Source: JBCAWW01 sp045106675 (GTDB taxonomy: Bacteria; Bacteroidota; Bacteroidia; J057). Taken from it: a DNA stretch of 64,000 bases. The position numbers were made by a program, and so were the translations under genes. The notes under the pieces were generated by a model, which did not search any database, had not been told where the DNA came from, and was given only the letters and a program-made list of their open reading frames with translations. Below are positions 52,849 through 62,256 of this stretch, one piece after another. Location: contig JBGCFA010000089.1 in assembly GCA_045106675.1 (NCBI GenBank), positions 1-64,000 on the forward strand, given 5' to 3'. How positions within the stretch are numbered: position 1 is the first letter of the stretch; each line of letters starts with the position of its first letter.

Positions 52849-55800
52849 ATGGCGGGAAGAAAATTTTATCGCTTATTCAAAGTCGCTAAAGAATTAAACG
52901 TAGGGACTGGTATTCTGGTGGATCATCTACAGCAGCAGGGACATGATGTAGATAGCTCCCCTAACACCAAAATCCCTGGGGATCTCTATGATCTCCTCCT
53001 TAAGGAGTTTGCTTCCGAAAAGCTGATGAAGGAAAAGGCTGAACTTATAAATGAGCAACGTAAGCTCGAAGTTCAATCTAACCTTAAACCTTCTAGTACT
53101 GGTATTGCTCCTGAAGCAAAGGTAGAATCACCTGAACAAGACGCTGTCTCCGCAGATCAACTACGGAGCAATCTTACTTCGGGTGCTACCCCAAGACGTC
53201 GTACTGAGGCCCCTGCTACTCCACCCCCACCCGTTGCTAAGGTAGAAACCCCTACTCCTACTCCCTCTAAACCGGAAGAAAAGCCTCAGGTAGAAACTCC
53301 CATCGAACCACCAAAGGTTCAAGCAAAAGAGGAGCCGCCTAAGGAAGATCCAAATACAGGAGGACTTAAGGTATTGGGCAAAATCGACCTTAACGAATTA
53401 AAAAAGGGAGGCAAAAAAGCACCAGAGAAACCTAAAGCAGAACAAAGCCCTGCACCGGTCAAAGAAACACCTAAGGCACCTCCTGCGCCTAAGCCAGAGC
53501 CCAAACCCGAACCAGTTGCGGAACAAAAGCCCCAACCAAAGGTAGAAGAGGTTAAAAAGCCTGTTGCGCCAGAGAAACCGAAGCAGGTAGTTGAAGCGAA
53601 AACTAAACCGAAGGTTGAAGAGGTAAAAACAGAATCAGCTCCTGTAGCTAAGAAAGAAACACCTCAGGCTCCTAAAAAAGCCCCTATAGAAGCAGAAAAG
53701 AAGCCAGAAACTCCCGCAAAGGAGGATGCTGCTCCTGAAGAGGAAGAAATCATGCGCGCAGGTGATCGAACACCTGAGCTATCAGGACTCAAAGTCCTCG
53801 GCAAGATCGAATTGCCAGGCATGAGGCCCAAAAAGAAAGATGACGCCAAGAAAACGGCTGATAATAAATCCGGAGACGGAGAGGCTGACGGAGATGCGAA
53901 GAAAAAGCGTCGTCGTCGTCGTAAACGTAAACGCAACCCTGCTGTCAAAGAGGATGTTGCAAACAAAGACAACGCAGCCAACAAAGGAGCTGCTAGTCGC
54001 GGTGGCAAAAAAGAGAAGCCTACGCAAAAAGAAGTCGATGCTTCTATCCGTAATACCCTGTCTCAAATGGGCAAAAGCCCATCACGTAATCGCCAGCGTT
54101 TACGCCGTGCCAAACGTGATGACGCCGCCCAACGTCGTGAGATGCAGGCACAGGAGGATCTAGAACTGGAACGCGTACTAGACCTAACAGAATTTATCAC
54201 AGCAAATGAATTTGCTGACCTGTTAGAAGTACCCGTGAATGAGATTATCAAAAAGTCCTTTGAGCTAGGGAACATGATCTCGATCAACCAGCGTCTCGAT
54301 GCTGAACTTCTCTCGATCATTGCTGAAGAATATGGTTATGAAGCCAACTTCGTCGATGTAACCGAGCAAGAATTCGAATTTGAAGATGAGGCTGATGCAC
54401 CAGAAGACCTCAAAGCTCGTAACCCAATCATTACGGTGATGGGACACGTTGACCACGGTAAAACAACCCTTCTTGACAACCTGCGCAAAGCTAACGTTAC
54501 CGCAGGGGAAGCAGGAGGTATCACCCAGCACATCGGTGCATATGAGGTGGTATTGAGTAGTGGAAGACACGTAACTTTCCTTGATACTCCCGGTCACGAA
54601 GCCTTTACCGCCATGCGTGCTCGTGGTGCAAAAGCAACTGACCTCGCGATCATTGTGATCTCCTCTGATGATGCAGTGATGCCTCAGACCAAGGAGGCAA
54701 TCAATCACTCCCAAGCAGCGGAAGTGCCAATGATCTTCGCCTTCAATAAGATTGATAAAGCAGGAGCCGACCCAGAACGTATCAAAGGGCAGCTTTCAGA
54801 AATGAATATCTTGGTCGAAGATTGGGGCGGTAAGTTCCAATCCCAAGAAATCTCGGCTCTCAAAGGCCAAGGCGTTGAAGATCTACTCGAAAAAGTAATC
54901 CTTGAAGCCGATATCCTTGACCTCAAAGCCAATCCAGATCGCCGTTCACTCGGTGTCGTAATTGAGTCTCGGATTGATAAAGGTCGCGGTAATGTAGTTA
55001 CCCTGCTCGTGCAGAACGGTACCCTCAAAGTCGGAGACGAGCTAGTAGCCGGTATTCATTACGGTAAGGTTCGTGCCTTGATCAACCAAAACGGAGAACG
55101 TGTCAAGGAAGCAGGACCAGCTATGCCTGTACAGGTATTGGGTCTTAATGGTCTGCCTACTGCTGGTGATAAATTCCACGTATTTGAAGATGGTAGCAAA
55201 GCTCGTGATATCGCTCAGAAACGTAGTGAGCTTTACCGTGAGCAGCAATTCCGTCATACCAAGCATATTACACTAGAGGAGATTACTCGTCGCCGCGCGA
55301 TCGGAAACTTCAAAGAACTCAACATTATCATTCGTGGTGATGTAGATGGTTCGGTCGAAGCCCTCGCAGGTTCCTTGTTAAAACTCTCTACTGAAGAGGT
55401 ACAGGTCAACATCATCACCAAAGGCGTTGGTGCCATTAGTGAAGCAGATGTAAACCTTGCCATTGCTTCGGAAGCCGTAATCTTGGCCTTCAACGTTCGT
55501 CCAAATGCACAGGCTCGCGGCCTTGCCGAACGCGAAGAAATAGATATCCGGACCTATAGCGTCATCTACGATGCCATCAATGATGTCAAGGATGCACTCG
55601 AAGGTTTGCTTTCACCAGAACTCAAAGAAGAAATTTTGGGTACTGCCGAAGTAAGAGAAGCTTTCAAAGTTACCAAGGTGGGTATGGTCGCAGGTTGTTA
55701 TGCAACTAGTGGCAAGATTACCAAAAACGATCCAGTACGTGTTATTCGTGAGGGCGTCGTAATTCACCAAGGTAAGCTCAACTCTCTCAAACGCTACAAA

Positions 55801-55929
55801 GATGACGTCAAAGATGTCAACAATGGCTATGAGTTCGGTTGTATGGTTGATAACTACAGCGATATCCAAACCGGTGATGTGATTGAATCGTTCCGTGTTA
55901 GGGAAGTCAAGCGTAAACTGGGTGCATGA
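52849..55929 (+). CDS. infB: Translation initiation factor IF-2
   Basis: 1026 residues. Short N-terminal fold (MAGRKFYRLFKVAKELNVGT), then about 350 residues of Pro/Lys/Glu-rich linker with a duplicated GLKVLGKI motif, a basic run, and the conserved G domain: GHVDHGKTTLLDN (G1), DTPGHEAFTAMRARG (G3), NKIDKAGADPERI (G4). Domains II-IV follow to the C-terminus. Delivers initiator tRNA to the 30S subunit with GTP. A perfect mini-hairpin (55518-55533) lies in the conserved RGLAERE segment. Confidence 0.97.
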   Translation: MAGRKFYRLFKVAKELNVGTGILVDHLQQQGHDVDSSPNTKIPGDLYDLLLKEFASEKLMKEKAELINEQRKLEVQSNLKPSSTGIAPEAKVESPEQDAVSADQLRSNLTSGATPRRRTEAPATPPPPVAKVETPTPTPSKPEEKPQVETPIEPPKVQAKEEPPKEDPNTGGLKVLGKIDLNELKKGGKKAPEKPKAEQSPAPVKETPKAPPAPKPEPKPEPVAEQKPQPKVEEVKKPVAPEKPKQVVEAKTKPKVEEVKTESAPVAKKETPQAPKKAPIEAEKKPETPAKEDAAPEEEEIMRAGDRTPELSGLKVLGKIELPGMRPKKKDDAKKTADNKSGDGEADGDAKKKRRRRRKRKRNPAVKEDVANKDNAANKGAASRGGKKEKPTQKEVDASIRNTLSQMGKSPSRNRQRLRRAKRDDAAQRREMQAQEDLELERVLDLTEFITANEFADLLEVPVNEIIKKSFELGNMISINQRLDAELLSIIAEEYGYEANFVDVTEQEFEFEDEADAPEDLKARNPIITVMGHVDHGKTTLLDNLRKANVTAGEAGGITQHIGAYEVVLSSGRHVTFLDTPGHEAFTAMRARGAKATDLAIIVISSDDAVMPQTKEAINHSQAAEVPMIFAFNKIDKAGADPERIKGQLSEMNILVEDWGGKFQSQEISALKGQGVEDLLEKVILEADILDLKANPDRRSLGVVIESRIDKGRGNVVTLLVQNGTLKVGDELVAGIHYGKVRALINQNGERVKEAGPAMPVQVLGLNGLPTAGDKFHVFEDGSKARDIAQKRSELYREQQFRHTKHITLEEITRRRAIGNFKELNIIIRGDVDGSVEALAGSLLKLSTEEVQVNIITKGVGAISEADVNLAIASEAVILAFNVRPNAQARGLAEREEIDIRTYSVIYDAINDVKDALEGLLSPELKEEILGTAEVREAFKVTKVGMVAGCYATSGKITKNDPVRVIREGVVIHQGKLNSLKRYKDDVKDVNNGYEFGCMVDNYSDIQTGDVIESFRVREVKRKLGA
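55518..55533 (-). repeat. Mini-hairpin repeat (infB)
   Basis: CGGC-CTT-GCCG-AACGC; perfect stem in the conserved RGLAERE segment. Confidence 0.6.
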
Positions 55930-56717
55930 TCGTAAAGGATATTGCCGATGTACTAGAGGCTTGGGCGCCTCCTCCGATTGCGGAATCGTATGACAATGTC
56001 GGTCTCTTGGTGGGTAATCCCCAACAAGAAGTCACAGGTGTATTGATAAACCTGGACATGACTGAAGACGTAATACAGGAGGCCCTAGATAAAAATATCA
56101 ACCTCATCATCGCGCACCATCCAATTTGGTTTGGCGCTCGCAAACGCCTCAATGGAGAGGACTATGTGAGTCGCACAATCATCGCTGCGGTAAAACATGA
56201 TATAGCGCTCTATGCCTGCCATACCAATTTGGACAATGTCAGAGATGGAGTTAATCAACGAATAGCGGAAAAATTGGGACTGGAGAAAATTGATTTTCTT
56301 CGTCCCAAATCCGCAAGACCAGGAGAGACGATCTATGGGTCAGGGATGATTGGTTTTTTACCAGAGCCCTTACTTAAGATGGATTTCCTAGCCTTGGTCA
56401 AAGAAACATTTGCTTGTGGAGGGATCCGTTACGCGGATAGCGTAAAAGAAACAATCCACAAAGTAGCCGTTTGCGGCGGAGCAGGTAGTTTTTTGACCCG
56501 CGATGCGGAACAGGCAGGTGCAGATGCGTTAGTAACCGCAGACATCACCTACCATAAGTTCTTCGACAGTGAAGGTAAGTTCTTACTCATGGATATTGGA
56601 CACTATGAGTCTGAGCAATTTACCTCAGAACTGATACATGAATATTTGTCCAAAAAATTTCCTAAATTTGCGCTCCATTTGTCAGCGCAGCGGACTAATC
56701 CCGTCCGTTATTTTTAA
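55926..56717 (+). CDS. Nif3-like dinuclear metal center protein
   Basis: 263 residues, the short form without the PII-like insert. Metal-ligand motifs are visible: IIAHHPIWFG, YACHTNLDNVRDGVN and, at the C-terminus, DIGHYESEQF. Annotated in some bacteria as GTP cyclohydrolase I type 2, but the activity is uncertain for most members. The ATG overlaps the infB stop (ATGA), and the zinc-ribbon coiled-coil gene follows, a neighbourhood conserved in many bacteria. Confidence 0.92.
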   Translation: MIVKDIADVLEAWAPPPIAESYDNVGLLVGNPQQEVTGVLINLDMTEDVIQEALDKNINLIIAHHPIWFGARKRLNGEDYVSRTIIAAVKHDIALYACHTNLDNVRDGVNQRIAEKLGLEKIDFLRPKSARPGETIYGSGMIGFLPEPLLKMDFLALVKETFACGGIRYADSVKETIHKVAVCGGAGSFLTRDAEQAGADALVTADITYHKFFDSEGKFLLMDIGHYESEQFTSELIHEYLSKKFPKFALHLSAQRTNPVRYF

Positions 56718-56753
56718 CCGCTTTTCAGCTTACAAACCATTTACAATTAGCAT

Positions 56754-57509
56754 ATGGATAATCCTGTTGTCGAACGACTGAGAGCACTTTCTCTCCTACA
56801 GGTCTTGGACTCTAAGTTGGATGAAATCTTCCGCCTTCGCGGTTCTCTACCTGAAGAAGTAAGCGATCTTGAGGATGACCTCGAAGGTCTTGTCAACCGT
56901 AAGACTCGTATTCAGGAAGATATTGATCGTCTCAAAGGAGAAATCAGTACCCGCAAAGCCAGAATCGAAGAGTTCACTGGGCAAATCAAGAAATATGAGG
57001 AGCAGCAGATGAACGTGAAGAACAATCGTGAATACGAGGCCCTTCGCAAAGAGATTGAATATGCCAATCTTGAGATCCTAACTTCTGAAAAGAAGATTCG
57101 CCAGTTTGGTGAGCAGATCGAACAAAAAGAAGATCTCCATACTCAAACTGCTGGACAGGTAGATAATAAGAAAGAAGAACTCGAGGAAAAGAAAAAAGAA
57201 CTCGAAGTCATTATCGCCGAAACGGAAAAAGAAGAGGCTCGCTTCAATAAAGAGATAGAAAAGGCTTCCGGCAATATTGCTGAACGCTACCTCAATGGCT
57301 ATCGCAAGATCCGTAAAAACATGCGCAATGGCCTTGCCGTTGTAGCTGTAGACCGTGATGCTTGTGGTGGATGTTTTTCTATCATCCCTCCTCAAGTACG
57401 TATTGAACTCAAACAACGCACCCGGATGGCTCACTGTGAGAACTGTGGCCGTATCCTAGTTGATGATACCTTCTTTGATGAAGCGCGGGAAACTATTCCT
57501 ACTAAATAG
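56754..57509 (+). CDS. Coiled-coil protein with C4-type zinc ribbon
   Basis: 251 residues. A long coiled coil (about 15-180, rich in Glu/Lys/Arg) is followed by a zinc ribbon with CGGCFSIIPPQ and CENCGRILV, as in the zf-RING_7/CT398-like family. Located after the Nif3-like gene, its usual neighbour. Proposed role for the family is nucleic-acid or protein binding; no activity can be inferred. Confidence 0.88.
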   Translation: MDNPVVERLRALSLLQVLDSKLDEIFRLRGSLPEEVSDLEDDLEGLVNRKTRIQEDIDRLKGEISTRKARIEEFTGQIKKYEEQQMNVKNNREYEALRKEIEYANLEILTSEKKIRQFGEQIEQKEDLHTQTAGQVDNKKEELEEKKKELEVIIAETEKEEARFNKEIEKASGNIAERYLNGYRKIRKNMRNGLAVVAVDRDACGGCFSIIPPQVRIELKQRTRMAHCENCGRILVDDTFFDEARETIPTK

Positions 57510-57529
57510 TCAGAGAACATATTTGAAGG

Positions 57530-57570
57530 TGGCCACCAGGGACTCCGGTCTGTGGTGGCCATATATTTTT
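57530..57570 (+). terminator. Terminator of the rimP-infB-Nif3 operon
   Basis: TGGCCACCA (57530-57538) and TGGTGGCCA (57553-57561) followed by TATATTTTTTA; strong intrinsic terminator after the zinc-ribbon gene. Confidence 0.85.
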
Positions 57571-57586
57571 TATCCTGCTCCCTTTC

Positions 57587-59095
57587 ATGCTTAGGCTCCT
57601 TACAGGAACGCTCATCCTGATCTGCCTGCTCTGTTGTAATTCTTCTTTACTGGCCCAAACTAAATCCTCCGAAACCACCCGTGGGGAAATAGAACTTGCT
57701 ATCCTCAATCTTCAATTTGAACGGGCAAGCAACCAATTGCATCAGCTCTCCTCCTCGCCAGCGCATGCCGCTTATTATCGTCTTAGTATCTCCGTTTATC
57801 AATTTCTAGCGACCCAAGACAATCAGTATTTTCGCCAGATGAGGAGCAACTGGAAAACTTACGAGGGGATTATTGAAAAGCTATCAGATACTGATCCACA
57901 AAAGCGCTTACTCCTAGCAGAGATTCATTGCAAAAGGGCTGCCGTCGAGTTCCTCAAAGAAAACTACTTTACCGCTGTACAATATGCTCGTAGTGGCCGC
58001 AATTACGCCATTGAACAGGCCAAACTCTTTCCACAAGATCCTGCAATCAACAAAGTCTTAGGTGTTTTCAACGCCATGTTTGGGGCGGTTCCCTCTCGCT
58101 ACCTTTGGCTAACCGAGACGCTTGGTTATGAAGGAGACGTTCAACAAGGTTTGAAACAACTCAGTCTCGCGTCTCAAAGTAAAGAAGGCTTCATGATCAT
58201 AGAAGCAGATCTCTTTGCGAGTTATATCGAAAAAATCATGCTCAATCAGAGTCAGGCTGCGCTAGAACGCTTGATCTCGACCCGCAAAACCAAAGGTAAA
58301 TCAGCCGTAGTGGATTATTTTTCTGCGCTGGCTTATATGCAAAATAAGCAGACAGAGAAAGCACTGGTCTTACTACAAAACCAAATCGCGACCACTGATT
58401 TAGAGCGCCTTAAAATGCCTTACTGGGACTATCAATTAGCTAAGGCCTACTATTATCGAGGCAATTATGCCCAAGCATATCCTTATTTCAAACGATTTTT
58501 AGAGACCTATAAGGGCGCGCTTTTTCGCACAGATGCTTGCTTTAGATTGGGCATGTCCTACACTCTCAATGGCGCAGATACTCAAGGTAGAAGATATTTT
58601 GAGCTGATCAATAGCGGAGAGGATTCAGGTTTTGACCAAGATGAATACGCAGCTCATTTAGCCAAACGTTTTGAACAAAACACTCCAAGCAAAGCCTTAA
58701 AAGACTTATTTAGAGCTCGCAACTACTACGACGGAGGATATTTTAGTAAAGCAGAGGCATTACTATTGGCATTGGAGCAAAAGAGTTTAGACCTAAACGC
58801 AGAAGAACGGACTGAACTCCGCTATCGTCTCGGCAGATTATATCATGCCCAAAATCTGCTTAGCAAAGCCCAGACTTACTATGAAGCAAGTGCCCAAGAA
58901 TCCGTAGAGGAGCAAAAGTGGTTGCAAGCATATGCTCAATATTATCTCGGCGAAATCGCTTTTAGTAAAGCTTTACTCCCTCAAGCACGCGAATATTATG
59001 AGGCCGCTCTAGCCTATGATGATTATTGGTATCAGAGTGGGTTGGAAAACCGTTGTAAGTCCCGCTTGAGTGAAATGAAATCAAGAGCAAAGTGA
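57587..59095 (+). CDS. Exported TPR-repeat protein
   Basis: 502 residues. Signal peptide (LLTGTLILICLLCCNSSLLAQ with the AQ cut). Helical repeats throughout match TPRs (LPYWDYQLAKAYYYRGNYAQ-type units near 275-300, and SKAQTYYEASAQ and YYLGEIAFSKALLPQAREYY near the end). Probably a periplasmic or outer-membrane-associated scaffold. Its start lies only 17 nt after the T-run of the preceding terminator. No function assigned. Confidence 0.85.
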   Translation: MLRLLTGTLILICLLCCNSSLLAQTKSSETTRGEIELAILNLQFERASNQLHQLSSSPAHAAYYRLSISVYQFLATQDNQYFRQMRSNWKTYEGIIEKLSDTDPQKRLLLAEIHCKRAAVEFLKENYFTAVQYARSGRNYAIEQAKLFPQDPAINKVLGVFNAMFGAVPSRYLWLTETLGYEGDVQQGLKQLSLASQSKEGFMIIEADLFASYIEKIMLNQSQAALERLISTRKTKGKSAVVDYFSALAYMQNKQTEKALVLLQNQIATTDLERLKMPYWDYQLAKAYYYRGNYAQAYPYFKRFLETYKGALFRTDACFRLGMSYTLNGADTQGRRYFELINSGEDSGFDQDEYAAHLAKRFEQNTPSKALKDLFRARNYYDGGYFSKAEALLLALEQKSLDLNAEERTELRYRLGRLYHAQNLLSKAQTYYEASAQESVEEQKWLQAYAQYYLGEIAFSKALLPQAREYYEAALAYDDYWYQSGLENRCKSRLSEMKSRAK

Positions 59096-59101
59096 TCTTA
59101 G

Positions 59102-59117
59102 CCGCTTCGCGGAACGT
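59102..59117 (-). repeat. Mini-hairpin repeat with variant core (intergenic)
   Basis: CCGC-TTC-GCGG-AACGTT, 68 nt from the copy at 59170 and in opposite orientation. Confidence 0.65.
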
Positions 59118-59169
59118 TTCGCATCAACAGATCACGGACTTATAAATTCATTAGGCTGAGATGATTTCT

Positions 59170-59186
59170 AGCGTTCTGCGAAGCAG
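59170..59186 (+). repeat. Mini-hairpin repeat (intergenic)
   Basis: AGCGTT-CTGC-GAA-GCAG preceded by T; just after the sirtuin stop. Confidence 0.8.
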
Positions 59187-59191
59187 TAATC

Positions 59192-59884
59192 CTAAGCAGT
59201 CCCTCCCGAAGCCAACTGCTCCACTAAAAGTGGAACGCCAATGGAAGCCGGTTCCTCGATAAACACGACATTGTCTAATCCATATAACTCGGGTTTGTGG
59301 GGATCGACCACGTAGATCGGGATGCCAAATGGAGCGTACTCCACCAAAGTATTGGCTGGATAAACCACGAGAGAAGTGCCGACGATCAGCACGATATCTG
59401 CTTTTGCCATCAATTGGGCCGCTTCTACAATCTTGGGGACGGACTCGCCAAACCATACAATGTGAGGTCGCAATTGCCCGCCATCAGGGGCGAGGTCTCC
59501 CAATTGAATATCGTCTTCAGTCTCGACCACATAGTTTTCGTTGGTCACCGAACGTACTTTATTGAGTTCTCCGTGGAGATGAAGCACACGAGTTGAACCC
59601 GCCCTTTCATGTAGATTATCTACATTTTGGGTGATGATTTGCACATTGAAATGCTTTTCCAATTCGACTAAAGCATGATGCCCTGCATTAGGTTGGGCCT
59701 CACGGGCTTGGGCTCGCCTTTCGTTGTAAAAGCGTAACACCAATTCGGGATTACGTGCAAATCCTTGGGGCGAAGCGACTTCCGTAACTTCATGGCCTTC
59801 CCACAATCCACCAGCACCGCGAAAGGTTTTCAAACCACTCTCAGCACTGATACCTGCTCCCGTCAATACAACGATCTCTCTCAT
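59192..59884 (-). CDS. cobB: Sir2-family NAD-dependent protein deacylase, zinc cysteines missing
   Basis: 230 residues with VLTGAGISAESGLKTFRG, TQNVDNLHERAGSTRVLHLHG (catalytic His in HLHG), LRPHIVWFGE and VGTSLVVYPA, the full NAD-binding core. The Y-x-x-R pair (FYNERRAQ) is the signature of sirtuins that remove succinyl and other acidic acyl groups. The segment after HLHGE normally holds two Cys-x-x-Cys pairs for structural zinc; here (LNKVRSVTNENYVVETEDD) there is none. The start ATG at 59884 is clear. Confidence 0.92.
   Translation of the reverse strand: MREIVVLTGAGISAESGLKTFRGAGGLWEGHEVTEVASPQGFARNPELVLRFYNERRAQAREAQPNAGHHALVELEKHFNVQIITQNVDNLHERAGSTRVLHLHGELNKVRSVTNENYVVETEDDIQLGDLAPDGGQLRPHIVWFGESVPKIVEAAQLMAKADIVLIVGTSLVVYPANTLVEYAPFGIPIYVVDPHKPELYGLDNVVFIEEPASIGVPLLVEQLASGGTA
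59221..59238 (-). repeat. Mini-hairpin repeat (sirtuin gene)
   Basis: CCAC-TAAAA-GTGG-AACGC; 5-nt loop, encodes GVPLLVE. Confidence 0.55.
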
Positions 59885-59953
59885 TTCATCAATCTTTAGC
59901 TTTACATATATACTAAATTTTTACAATTAGCCTAGCTAAAAGATAAAGCAAAA

Positions 59954-59975
59954 CCGTTCCCCAAAGGGGGAACGG
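59954..59975 (-). terminator. Terminator after the receiver-kinase gene
   Basis: CCGTTCCCC-AAAG-GGGGAACGG; on the reverse strand it is followed by TTTTGCTTT. Lies between the kinase stop and the sirtuin start. Confidence 0.8.
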
Positions 59976-60009
59976 CAACATAAAAAGTCATCTAAATGAG
60001 GGAAAAAAG

Positions 60010-61137
60010 TTAACTAGCTTTGTGGTAGCGAGTATGATCATTGTCTTTATAAGATTCTATCATCTGTTGAGTTGCATCAGCAGGTAGTACGAAATAGAAA
60101 CGCGCGCCTTCCCCGTCTCTACTAAATAGGCCTACTTCTCCATTGAGTTTTTCTGCGATTCGTTTGACAATCGAAAGCCCCAATCCATGTCCATTTGTCT
60201 TGCCATAATCCAGTTTCGCCAATGGCTTAAACAAGTCCTGTTGCTTTTCTAAGGGTACTCCAGGCCCATTATCTATGACCCAAAAACGAATTCGGCCATC
60301 GCTCAAAATATCAGCATCTATTTCAATTTGAGGCGCTGGTCCACCATATTTCAGGGCATTGCTGATAAAATTGACCCAGATTTCCTCCACCCAAGCAGGA
60401 TAGCCCATAGCGGCAGGAAAACTATCGATCACTTTGACCGTAGCTGACCGATCTTTGATGAGGTAATCGAGTCTATCCACTGCACTTGTGACAAGTTGGT
60501 GAGTGTTTAATGCCTTGAACTCAACGTCTTCCTTTTTGGTGCTTGCCATCAAAAGGAGTTCATCGACGATGCCTCTCATTTTGTCAACCGTAGTGGCGAT
60601 CGCGGAGGCATACTTGGTGATCTCGACTTCATTATTTTCATCAATTGACAAAAGACTCGTGAGGGCCTTTAAGGTAGAAAGCGGATTTTTGAGGTCATGC
60701 GCGACCGTCTGAGCATAGTTTTTCAGGTCAGCAATCAAGTTGAGCTGATTGATTTTTGCATCATGGATATGAAGCCAATCTTGCAGGTTGTGTTCGATTT
60801 TACGGAGAAATACGTCCGTTTCGCCTTTGGCAATATAATCTAACGCACCTTTTTTGATGGCTTCTACCGCTATTTTAGTATCACTAAAATGAGTGGCAAA
60901 AACTATCGGGAGATTCGGAGCAATCAGTTGAATTCTTTCTAGGACCTCAAGTCCATTAATTTCGGGCAAATCATAATCCAAGATCACGAGGTCAAAGCGG
61001 CCATCCTCAACAAGCTTAAGCCCATCAAGCGGATGACTTACTACTGTTGTTTTCAGCTTTACTTTATTGAAACGCTGACGCAAAAGCGCAGCTACTTCAA
61101 GCTTAGCCTCAAAGCATAATAACTCTATTTCTTCCAT
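60010..61137 (-). CDS. Hybrid protein: receiver domain followed by histidine kinase
   Basis: 375 residues from the ATG at 61137; an in-frame TTG four codons earlier is less likely. Residues 1-115 form a receiver domain (phospho-acceptor Asp in DLVILDYDLPEINGLEVL; IVFATHFSDT; KGALDYIAKG). Then HisKA (AQTVAHDLKNPLSTLKAL), HATPase with NFISNALKYG, VIDNGPGVP and GHGLGLSIVKRI. The order receiver-then-kinase, without membrane segments, suggests a soluble kinase controlled by phosphorelay. Confidence 0.9.
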   Translation of the reverse strand: MEEIELLCFEAKLEVAALLRQRFNKVKLKTTVVSHPLDGLKLVEDGRFDLVILDYDLPEINGLEVLERIQLIAPNLPIVFATHFSDTKIAVEAIKKGALDYIAKGETDVFLRKIEHNLQDWLHIHDAKINQLNLIADLKNYAQTVAHDLKNPLSTLKALTSLLSIDENNEVEITKYASAIATTVDKMRGIVDELLLMASTKKEDVEFKALNTHQLVTSAVDRLDYLIKDRSATVKVIDSFPAAMGYPAWVEEIWVNFISNALKYGGPAPQIEIDADILSDGRIRFWVIDNGPGVPLEKQQDLFKPLAKLDYGKTNGHGLGLSIVKRIAEKLNGEVGLFSRDGEGARFYFVLPADATQQMIESYKDNDHTRYHKAS

Positions 61138-61886
61138 TCCAAAATCCAATAAAAACAGTCTTTCTTGTGATAGGTATCGTTTTGTCTTGTGGAAGTGAAT
61201 GCTGTAATAATCCTACATAAAGCTCGGCAATCACCAACTCTAAAAAAAACAAGTTCACATTACATTTATTACAATGAATAAAATATATTTACAAGGAATA
61301 AATGTTGTCATATGTATCTTTTCCTCTTTTAAGTTTTCACTTAGTCTCAGTCTTAAAAGGTCATAAGGAAGCTTACAACAGAGATTCGCGTCGAATTAGC
61401 AGAGGATTTATTTCCATCGAGTTTAGGGATATGGCCCTGCCGAACGCTAGAAAAGGGAACGAAAAGCCAAAAACCTTTCGTAGAAAGCGTATCCTCAATA
61501 TGCGAAAATGAAACTCCTAAGCCTTTTTTTGTAACAAGTCAAAAGAGACAAGAACAGTGAATTCCTATCACGCTATCTTATAGAATTCTCGAATAGGTAT
61601 TCAATATTGATATACGGCAATAGGGTGAAATAGCCGTAGTAGACTTATTTCAGACTTGTTACATATATCCGACAATTGAAGCTTCTATGTCCATCGACAT
61701 GGCCTCTCATTGCTTCCGACTGGATAAGGGCTAAAAGACACGCGTAAGTAATCTGAAACAATTGTATGCGAAGAGTTGATAAAAATGGGAAAATTTGGAA
61801 AAAATAATATTTTCCATTACCAAATTCAGTCGAGCTTTACTAAATTCGAATTGATAAACACAAAAGTTCAATAACATTTATATACC
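61138..61886. other. Intergenic region
   Basis: About 750 nt between divergent genes, AT-rich. It contains a mini-hairpin (61432-61448). A 69-codon forward ORF at 61302 has no family resemblance and unusual composition, so it is not called. No RNA gene recognised. Confidence 0.5.
61432..61448 (-). repeat. Mini-hairpin repeat (intergenic)
   Basis: TGGC-CCT-GCCG-AACGCT followed by AG; the outer pair is T-G. Confidence 0.65.
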
Positions 61887-62189
61887 ATGAGTTTAGCTAT
61901 TACTACCGAGACCGTAAGCAAAATGGCTGCTGCTGCAGACGCATTAGGATCTACCTTGAAGTTTAGCTTCAAAGGGGAAGAAGGCATTATCTACCTAGAT
62001 GGTAGTGGCGATGAAAATGTTGTGTCCAATGAAGATAAGGATGCAGATTGTACCGTAACGGTTGATATGGACGATCTCAACAAAATGGTTTCTGGCGATC
62101 TCAACCCCATGAATGCATTTATGATGGGTAAGCTCAAAATCGCCGGTGATATGGGCGTTGCAATGAAACTCGGCAACCTTTTTAACTAA
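61887..62189 (+). CDS. SCP2 sterol-binding domain protein
   Basis: 100 residues covering a single SCP2 fold: SLKFSFKGEEGIIYLDG-type strands, DADCTVTVDMDDLNKMVSGD, and the closing NAFMMGKLKIAGDMGVAMKL. Binds lipids in a hydrophobic tunnel; in bacteria the ligand and role are unclear. Cytoplasmic, single gene, ended by a strong bidirectional terminator. Confidence 0.92.
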   Translation: MSLAITTETVSKMAAAADALGSTLKFSFKGEEGIIYLDGSGDENVVSNEDKDADCTVTVDMDDLNKMVSGDLNPMNAFMMGKLKIAGDMGVAMKLGNLFN

Positions 62190-62200
62190 GAGGATTGTCT

Positions 62201-62246
62201 ATAAAACAAAAGCGGCGCGAAATATTTCGCGCCGCTTTTGTTTTAT
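62201..62246. terminator. Perfect 22-bp palindromic bidirectional terminator
   Basis: Arms 62201-62222 and 62225-62246 are perfect complements, with core GCGGCGCGAAA and outer AAAACAAAA tails that act as T-tracts in both directions, between convergent SCP2 and CPBP genes. Confidence 0.88.
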
Positions 62247-62256
62247 GTCTTATGTT

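Noticed and set aside
61302..61511. 69-codon forward ORF
   Set aside because: No family pattern, spans a mini-hairpin repeat, and no promoter or initiation signal is evident.
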